Assembly (NCBI GenBank): GCA_023264315.1
Contig: JALQST010000219.1
Location: 1-5,868, forward strand
Reading direction: 5' to 3'
DNA from: Nodosilinea sp. BSH.14
GTDB lineage: Bacteria; Cyanobacteriota; Cyanobacteriia; Phormidesmidales; Phormidesmidaceae
Length of the DNA: 5,868 bases
A program made the translations under genes and the position numbers. Shown here piece by piece: positions 5,847 through 5,868 of the stretch. How positions within the stretch are numbered: the first letter of the stretch is position 1; every line of letters starts with the position of its first letter. The notes under the pieces are model-generated. The model saw nothing but the letters and a program-made list of their open reading frames with translations, was not told the DNA's origin and did not search any database.

Positions 5847-5868
5847 ACACAACACTTCGCTAAGATAG

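Overview
The window looks like chromosomal core DNA from a GC-rich cyanobacterium. The evidence is the protein sequences: a CinA of the two-domain cyanobacterial type, a PNPase with a very short tail, a GT39 membrane glycosyltransferase and a SirB1/TPR protein of the kind common in that phylum. No rRNA, tRNA, CRISPR array or complete mobile element was found. I saw no copy of the cyanobacterial HIP1 octamer. The genus cannot be settled from this sequence; a Leptolyngbya- or Synechococcus-like filamentous lineage is only a guess.

Layout. Positions 1-1308 (+) hold the 3' part of pnp (polynucleotide phosphorylase: second RNase PH domain, KH, S1). It ends in an all-GC hairpin inside its last codons and then a strong intrinsic terminator at 1332-1366. 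Positions 1309-1807 look empty at first, but the minus strand of this stretch carries a 43-codon gene (1554-1685). It has a near-consensus ribosome binding site, its own candidate promoter and a leader that could fold in two ways. Positions 1808-3070 (-) are cinA, a two-domain nucleotide-recycling protein. A 149-base divergent region (3071-3219) separates it from a polytopic GT39-family glycosyltransferase on the plus strand (3220-4872). Convergent to that, at 4969-5802 (-), is a SirB1-type transglutaminase-like/TPR protein. Just upstream of its ribosome binding site, at the window edge, is a hairpin that resembles the end of an IS200/IS605-type element.

Functional picture. These genes do not form one operon: strands alternate (+, -, -, +, -), and only the small gene and cinA share a direction. 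They serve separate jobs: RNA decay (PNPase), pyridine-nucleotide repair/recycling (CinA), lipid-linked sugar transfer in the membrane (GT39), and an unknown role for the SirB1 protein. The least explained item is the small acidic protein between pnp and cinA. I see no evidence for a multi-gene novel system such as defence, a biosynthetic cluster or a retroelement.
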